Source: an uncultured Gammaproteobacteria bacterium (lineage in GTDB: Bacteria; Pseudomonadota; Gammaproteobacteria; Chromatiales; Chromatiaceae). From it: 55,306 bases of DNA. How positions within the stretch are numbered: the stretch's first letter is position 1; each line of letters opens with the position of its first letter. The stretch covers positions 1 through 55,306 of the forward strand of contig CALAZS010000281.1 in NCBI GenBank assembly GCA_937926265.1. The letters run 5' to 3'. Under the pieces are notes generated by a model. The model made no database searches. It was not told where the DNA came from and saw only the letters and a list, made by a program, of their open reading frames with translations. The translations under genes and the position numbers were made by a program. This document shows positions 51,558 to 55,306 of this stretch, in pieces.

Positions 51558-51914
51558 GTGGCTGCCATCGAAACCATTACCTCGCCATTGGCGATCCTGT
51601 TTGACGAAGGTAAAAAACAACTTGCTGCAGCCTGTTTTGAGCATCAGCTCGGTCTTTTATACCTGGACCCGTTCTGGCACTTAAAATCACCCGCCGACTC
51701 AGCTCACCTGATCAAGGGAACACTTAAAGGTGAAGGCCCATGGCGCATTAACAATGCCACGATCAGGGTACTTGGCTGTCGTAATACCGACCCGGAACTG
51801 CAGGTTGAATTTAATAACTGGAATGAATATCTGCAAAACTCGCCGGATTATCCACCCCGGGAACAAATCTTTGAAATCGCCCAAAAACTCGGTGCTGTGA
51901 TAAACAGCCAATAA
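51558..51914 (+). CDS. Uncharacterised protein, 118 aa (GTG start)
   Basis: A soluble 118-residue protein with no recognised family. It contains FDEGKKQLAAACFEHQLGLLYLDPFWH in two parts (about residues 15-41) and a C-terminal helix. The start codon is GTG, six bases after the end of the preceding gene, so translational coupling is likely. Two cysteines lie far apart. Function unknown. Confidence 0.7.
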   Translation: MAAIETITSPLAILFDEGKKQLAAACFEHQLGLLYLDPFWHLKSPADSAHLIKGTLKGEGPWRINNATIRVLGCRNTDPELQVEFNNWNEYLQNSPDYPPREQIFEIAQKLGAVINSQ

Positions 51915-51974
51915 ATTGCCATTAATGCTCTATATTTAGAACTATCACTCATCGTTTATTAAAACTTATTAGAA

Positions 51975-52499
51975 ATGGCTGAAGAAGAAAAAACAACATT
52001 CGTTAAAATTGCAGGCATTGAAATCCCGATTCACCTCGCCTGGAAAAAAATCGAAGTCCTCAATACCAGTGCCGATGTTCTGGAAAGACTCAATAGTCAG
52101 TACCCTCACCTGGCCTCGGAGTTCACACATGACATCATACCCATTACCCGCGAACGCATGAAAACCAGTGTTGGTGATGCCCGGCCTCCCAAGAAAATCA
52201 GTGAAGACATCGAAGCCTATCTCAAGGATAAAATTGAAGAATATTATCCCGGCGATATTGTTGACATGGTAGCCAAGGAAAAAAATATCGATATCACCAT
52301 GGAAGACCTGCTTTATTACGTCGGGGAAAAGAGCTACATGTCTTCAATGGAAAGACAGGCCGAGGAATATCAGGCGAATAAAATATCACCCCAGCAAACG
52401 GCTGAACTCTGGAACATGGAAGCCCTGCCCGCCCCGGGAAAACAGCACTGGACAGAAAAAGACATCCTCAAACTACTGGGTGAAAACATAGCCCTATAA
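51975..52499 (+). CDS. Uncharacterised acidic protein, 174 aa
   Basis: A soluble, highly charged protein with no cysteine. Residues 10-65 (TFVKIAGIEIPIHLAWKKIE) may be a small alpha/beta domain; the rest is helical and acidic, with YLKDKIEEYYPGDIVDMVAK. No known motif. It follows the 118-aa gene by 60 bases and converges with the receiver-like gene at 52516. Function unknown. Confidence 0.72.
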   Translation: MAEEEKTTFVKIAGIEIPIHLAWKKIEVLNTSADVLERLNSQYPHLASEFTHDIIPITRERMKTSVGDARPPKKISEDIEAYLKDKIEEYYPGDIVDMVAKEKNIDITMEDLLYYVGEKSYMSSMERQAEEYQANKISPQQTAELWNMEALPAPGKQHWTEKDILKLLGENIAL

Positions 52500-52515
52500 A
52501 TTTCAGCCTGTAAAA

Positions 52516-52896
52516 TCAAAGGCAGGCGGCCAGTATTTCTTCAAGCTGCCCTGCATCAATTGGAAAGGTTAACGCAGCATAGATATCAAAGCGTTCCTTT
52601 ACCTGGTTAAATTTTACTTCATGTTCGGGCATGTAAAAAACCACCAAACGTGTATCCGGCATTTTCTGCAACACCGCCATCAGGGTTTCAAGGTTGGATG
52701 TCCTGTCCCGAAAATCAGACTGAAAATTGTATTCGCAGACAATCACCCCGGGGCGATTTTTCTTGAGATAGTTCCTGGCTTTTCTCTGCGAATTTACCAC
52801 CGTCGGTGAAAATCCAAGTTGCTGGTAAAGCGGAACGAAGTTTGGATAACCGCCAAGCTCAACTATCGCCAGCAGCTCCGGCTTTTCGTCTGCCAT
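52516..52896 (-). CDS. Receiver-like protein lacking the phosphorylation site
   Basis: A 126-residue protein whose strand-helix pattern (LLAIVELGGYPNFVPLYQQL; GVIVCEYNFQSD; TRLVVFYMPEHE) resembles a CheY-type receiver. The acidic pair and phospho-acceptor aspartate are not in place: CEYN stands where an aspartate would be expected. It may be a pseudo-receiver that binds a partner. The start overlaps the stop of the upstream dioxygenase gene (ATGA), so the two are coupled. Confidence 0.68.
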   Translation of the reverse strand: MADEKPELLAIVELGGYPNFVPLYQQLGFSPTVVNSQRKARNYLKKNRPGVIVCEYNFQSDFRDRTSNLETLMAVLQKMPDTRLVVFYMPEHEVKFNQVKERFDIYAALTFPIDAGQLEEILAACL

Positions 52897-53513
52897 CAGG
52901 CGAAAACCACCCAGGTCGTGGCGATATACTTAACGCCTTCCAGAATCTTTGCTGCGCGGTGTTCATGAGTCCAGAAAGGTGGAAATATCACCATTTTACC
53001 CTTCTCTGGCTTGACCTTTATGTCCTGGTAAAGAAATTCTGTTTCACCACCCGGTCCCGGCACATCGTTCAGATACCACAAAAGAACCAGTTGTCTCTGG
53101 CTAAACTGATGGCTGCCACCATCAATGTGCCAATGATAAAAATCACCTTTCTGATAACGCTGTACCTGGTAACCGAGGTCTTTAAAGCCTTTACTGAAGT
53201 ACGGATAGGAACGACAAAATTCGTTCATCGCCGCAGCGGTTGTCTTAAAAAACACCTCGTCAATATCGCTCCAGTCCTGCTTGTCACTGACAACCAGGTC
53301 CATGGTCTGTTTGATGCTGGATTCCTGCTGTCCGCGCTGACCAATTACACCTTTGCGCTGATAATGTTCTGAAGCTTCAAAGCGCTGGATGACTTCATCA
53401 CAAAAATCCAGCGGTAAAGCGCCAGGGCGTTCAAATATAAAGGTATTGGGTTTAACTTCACTGATGGTTTTTAATGGAACCACCTGCCGCTCTTCTGAAA
53501 ATTCTGCTGCCAT
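52896..53513 (-). CDS. 2-oxoglutarate/Fe(II) oxygenase (prolyl hydroxylase-like)
   Basis: A 205-residue dioxygenase of the double-stranded beta-helix fold. Iron ligands are H and D in FYHWHIDGG near residue 126 and the distal His in PFWTHEHRA near 181; the 2-oxoglutarate-binding basic residue is in GVKYIATTW. It probably hydroxylates a protein or small molecule. It is coupled to the pseudo-receiver downstream and is the second such oxygenase within 3.4 kb. Confidence 0.87.
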   Translation of the reverse strand: MAAEFSEERQVVPLKTISEVKPNTFIFERPGALPLDFCDEVIQRFEASEHYQRKGVIGQRGQQESSIKQTMDLVVSDKQDWSDIDEVFFKTTAAAMNEFCRSYPYFSKGFKDLGYQVQRYQKGDFYHWHIDGGSHQFSQRQLVLLWYLNDVPGPGGETEFLYQDIKVKPEKGKMVIFPPFWTHEHRAAKILEGVKYIATTWVVFA

Positions 53514-53544
53514 AATGCTAATTTCGTTTGGTATATGGGTATGA

Positions 53545-53636
53545 TTAGTATGCCTTTCTCAAAGACGCCGTAAATGCATCCATGCAGGCTTGACTACAGC
53601 ATCCCTGCTGTAGACACTTTGAGAAAGGCATACTAA
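53545..53636 (-). repeat. Core-and-arms palindromic element, copy 2
   Basis: Perfect 20-bp inverted arms at 53545-53564 and 53617-53636 (inner part CTTTCTCAAAG). The core (53565-53616), read on the minus strand, starts TGT. It has a perfect 8-bp hairpin CTACAGCA-TCCC-TGCTGTAG and ends with the block AAGCCTGCATGGA then ATTTACGGCGT, matching copy 1 at all but four of 27 positions. Confidence 0.85.
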
Positions 53637-53714
53637 CCACACTTTACTAAAGTCACATAATCTATCACTTTATTAAATCCTGTGTTGTGTGAAAATTACA
53701 TCATAAAACAGGTA

Positions 53715-53805
53715 ATTAACCTTAATGCAGCAGTGTCTGAGTCATGGATGACGAAGACAAGCTTACAGGGAAGTATTCACAGCGTCTGCTGAATTAAGCG
53801 TTAAT
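53715..53805 (+). repeat. Core-and-arms palindromic element, copy 3
   Basis: Arms 53715-53733 and 53786-53805 are inverted repeats (TTAATGCAGCAG with CTGCTGAATTAA, one mismatch, extended by ATTAAC/GTTAAT). The core (53734-53785) starts TGT, has a short hairpin GTCAT-GG-ATGAC and ends AAGCTTACAGGGA then TTCACAGCGT, differing from copy 1 at three of 27 positions. Confidence 0.83.
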
Positions 53806-53842
53806 ACCTGTTGTTATTTTATAAAATTCATTTGGAAAGAGT

Positions 53843-54403
53843 ATGGCATTACGAATAAAAAGCCACTGGCATGATGACGAACAGGAACGCTCGCTGGAAG
53901 AAATTGCCGGCGCCGTTGCCTATATTATCTGGCGCATAGCCAAAGACAAGGCGATAACACTGCACGGTGAAGACTTCGTCTACCAGGACGACAGACAACG
54001 CATGGACGTTATTCTTGAATACGTAATTTTTCAGCTTAACATCACTGACCGTCTCGCCAACTTACGTTACGGGATGGAGGACGAAAAACGCCAGGAAATG
54101 ATCTATGCGGTTACCAAGAAACTTGCCGCCCACGTCTACGGAAACAGCATAGAACTGTTCGGTGAAGATGATCACATAGGTGATTTCGTATCCAGGCTCA
54201 ATGCCCGTGGCGAAGACTACTCAGAATTAAATTACACAGATGATGGTCCAAGCTATCCTTTTTTAAGGCACTTTGGCTACTGCATGCAGATGATTATGGG
54301 TGATGACGGAGAAAACCGCTGGGTAATCGACCAGGTGATGGATAAAGACGGACCCGATGTCGTCAAGCAACTGACCCGTGCAATAGACAACCTGTTTGAA
54401 TAA
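53843..54403 (+). CDS. Uncharacterised protein, 186 aa
   Basis: A soluble, acidic, mostly helical protein with no recognised family. Notable stretches are SLEEIAGAVAYIIWRIAKDK (about residues 17-36), LEYVIFQLNITDRLANLRYG and PFLRHFGYCMQMIMGDD. One cysteine. GGAAAGAG precedes the ATG, and a strong terminator lies downstream, so it is a single-gene unit. Function unknown. Confidence 0.8.
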   Translation: MALRIKSHWHDDEQERSLEEIAGAVAYIIWRIAKDKAITLHGEDFVYQDDRQRMDVILEYVIFQLNITDRLANLRYGMEDEKRQEMIYAVTKKLAAHVYGNSIELFGEDDHIGDFVSRLNARGEDYSELNYTDDGPSYPFLRHFGYCMQMIMGDDGENRWVIDQVMDKDGPDVVKQLTRAIDNLFE

Positions 54404-54458
54404 CTGAGCTTGAGTCAGTGGGTTTAAAGGAATGGACCTGAATGAAACAGGTCAAAAT

Positions 54459-54487
54459 AAAAAAGGCGGGATTAACCCGCCTTTTTT
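54459..54487. terminator. Bidirectional intrinsic terminator
   Basis: Stem GGCGGG (54465-54470) with CCCGCC (54476-54481) and loop ATTAA, flanked by an A run on the left and T6 on the right. It lies between the converging genes ending at 54403 and 54505 and can serve both. Confidence 0.9.
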
Positions 54488-54504
54488 ATGAATTTTGCTC
54501 TGGA

Positions 54505-54702
54505 TTATTTGCTAACCCAATTGCCGAAGTTATCTTCTGATTTTTCTTCGCCATCTGAATAACCGGCTTCATAAGGCTCAGTTACACGTTGTTCTTCACG
54601 CATCGGATTTTGCAGGAATCCGGCCTGCCAACCCTGGATGTATTCATCATCAACACCCATCTCTTCCATCTTAGTTACTGCGTCATAATAAGTCTGGTTC
54701 AT
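54505..54702 (-). CDS. Small uncharacterised acidic protein, 65 aa
   Basis: A 65-residue protein with two similar blocks, EYIQGWQAGFLQNP (about 20-33) and EPYEAGYSDGEEK (about 42-54), each of the pattern aromatic-x-x-G/A-aromatic-x-x-G. The spacing recalls ribosome modulation factor, but its key residues are absent, so no such claim is made. GGAG lies before the ATG on the minus strand. It is a single gene closed by the terminator at 54459. Function unknown. Confidence 0.75.
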   Translation of the reverse strand: MNQTYYDAVTKMEEMGVDDEYIQGWQAGFLQNPMREEQRVTEPYEAGYSDGEEKSEDNFGNWVSK

Positions 54703-54989
54703 AATCCGGATCTCCGAAGTCTTACCTTAAAATTAACAAAATGAGTTTTAAACTCGAAATTAGTCCTTGAAGCAAATTGATAATGCCCGTTTACTGTTAA
54801 AGCAAAATAAACATTCAATGTGCCGGTGAAAAAACGTCGGCTAGAATACAAGTTTTTTCTAATAAACGCCACAAAAAATTAAAGTTATTTACTTAACCCC
54901 AACAGGACTGTGTTGAAAACGCGGCGCTAAAGAATCATGCTAGAAACTCTTTATTACCAACACAAAATCAATAGAACGGTGAATGATAT

Positions 54990-55306
54990 ATGCGTCCAGC
55001 GCAAATAACCACAATTTTAGACAGGGAATTTACCAGTACCAATGAGGGCCACCACACGCCGGTTATGCTCTGGGGGCCGCCTGGTGTCGGAAAATCACAG
55101 ATTATTGCTGAGATTGCAGACAAATACGGGGTTAAGGTGATTGATATCCGCCTGTCACAAATGGAACCCAGTGATTTAAGAGGTATTCCTTTTCGTACCG
55201 AAAACCAGGTCGACTGGGCCACCCCTTCAATTCTGCCAAACGCAGAACGTCACGGTGAAAAAGGCATCCTGTTTCTCGATGAAATTACCTCGGCACCACC
55301 GAGTGT
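54990..55306 (+). CDS. MoxR-type AAA ATPase, N-terminal part
   Basis: The first 105 residues of an AAA ATPase cut by the window edge. Walker A is GPPGVGKS near residue 29 and Walker B is ILFLDEIT near 93; DIRLSQMEPSDLRGIP is typical of the MoxR/AAA_5 group. Such ATPases usually pair with a VWA-domain protein to insert metals or remodel enzymes. The ATG at 54990 was chosen because the closer alternative at 54983 is out of frame. The partner gene, if any, lies beyond the window. Confidence 0.88.
   Translation, partial: MRPAQITTILDREFTSTNEGHHTPVMLWGPPGVGKSQIIAEIADKYGVKVIDIRLSQMEPSDLRGIPFRTENQVDWATPSILPNAERHGEKGILFLDEITSAPPS

Larger units (their letters stand above)
53514..53842. other. Gene-free spacer with two palindromic elements
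   Basis: 329 bases between divergent genes. It contains copies 2 and 3 of the core-and-arms element, in opposite orientation about 80 bases apart. The rest is AT-rich and probably holds promoters for both neighbours, although no clear box is seen. GGAAAGAG before 53843 is the ribosome-binding site of the plus-strand gene. Confidence 0.7.

Noticed and set aside
54505..54702. Ribosome modulation factor
   Set aside because: The spacing of aromatic and glycine residues is only loosely similar and the basic residues of RMF are missing.
1..55306. tRNA or rRNA genes and insertion sequences
   Set aside because: Reading both strands showed no cloverleaf, no rRNA-like block and no transposase frame; a tRNA search program would be needed to be certain.

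Overview
The window comes from a moderate-GC, sulfur-oxidising gammaproteobacterium. The decisive evidence is a complete minus-strand dsr cluster (about 32.4-46.4 kb) in the order dsrA-B-E-F-H-C-M-K-L-J-O-P-N-R-S, the arrangement known from Allochromatium vinosum. DsrEFH and DsrL mark it as the oxidative (reverse) form of dissimilatory sulfite reductase. A second sulfur-relay module, rhd-tusA-dsrE2 (12.8-13.9 kb), lies next to a siroheme synthase gene (cysG) and a LysR regulator. Housekeeping genes (bamC, dapA, gcvR, bcp, pepN, grxC, hslR) fit gammaproteobacterial chromosomal DNA. The species cannot be named from this sequence alone.

Layout. 0-5.7 kb: an MBL hydrolase, bamC, dapA, gcvR, bcp and a PIN-PhoH ATPase. 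5.7-10.1 kb: a hybrid kinase divergent from a two-receiver protein with a degenerate EAL domain. 10.1-12.6 kb: an AI-2E-type permease, an unknown protein and a LysR regulator. 12.7-16.1 kb: dsrE2-tusA-rhd, cysG and another rhodanese. 16.1-20.2 kb: a NarL/NarX-like pair coupled to an Atm1-like ABC exporter. 20.4-24.9 kb: an S24-like protein overlapping an RND efflux pair. 25.0-28.9 kb: pepN, grxC, hslR and an unknown gene. 29.0-30.8 kb: a CBS protein and an ArsB/NhaD-type permease. 30.8-32.3 kb: a ferredoxin-type reductase and an HTH/coiled-coil protein. 32.4-46.4 kb: the dsr cluster. 46.8-49.0 kb: a divergent plus-strand set of a 62-aa protein, a 237-aa protein, a Cas6/Cmx6-like protein and a cysteine-less DsrC paralogue. 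49.1-55.3 kb: a CNNM protein, two non-haem Fe(II) oxygenases, several unknown genes and the start of a MoxR-type AAA ATPase.

How the genes fit together. Rhd, TusA and DsrE2 are expected to pass persulfide sulfur to DsrEFH and then DsrC. DsrAB, carrying sirohaem amide (CysG and DsrN), releases sulfite. DsrC and the membrane complex DsrMKJOP handle thiols and electrons, and DsrL links to NAD(P)H. Atm1-like export, Fe-S redox proteins and 2OG-Fe oxygenases nearby suit an iron-sulfur-heavy lifestyle.

Most unusual points: (1) an orphan Cas6-like protein with no CRISPR array, beside a dsr operon whose spacers hold strong GC hairpins; (2) three copies of a small element with a conserved core but copy-specific, self-complementary arms, one of them between dsrR and dsrS; (3) short 13-17 bp tandem repeats at the 3' ends of four genes; (4) an apparent intrinsic terminator between dsrP and dsrN.
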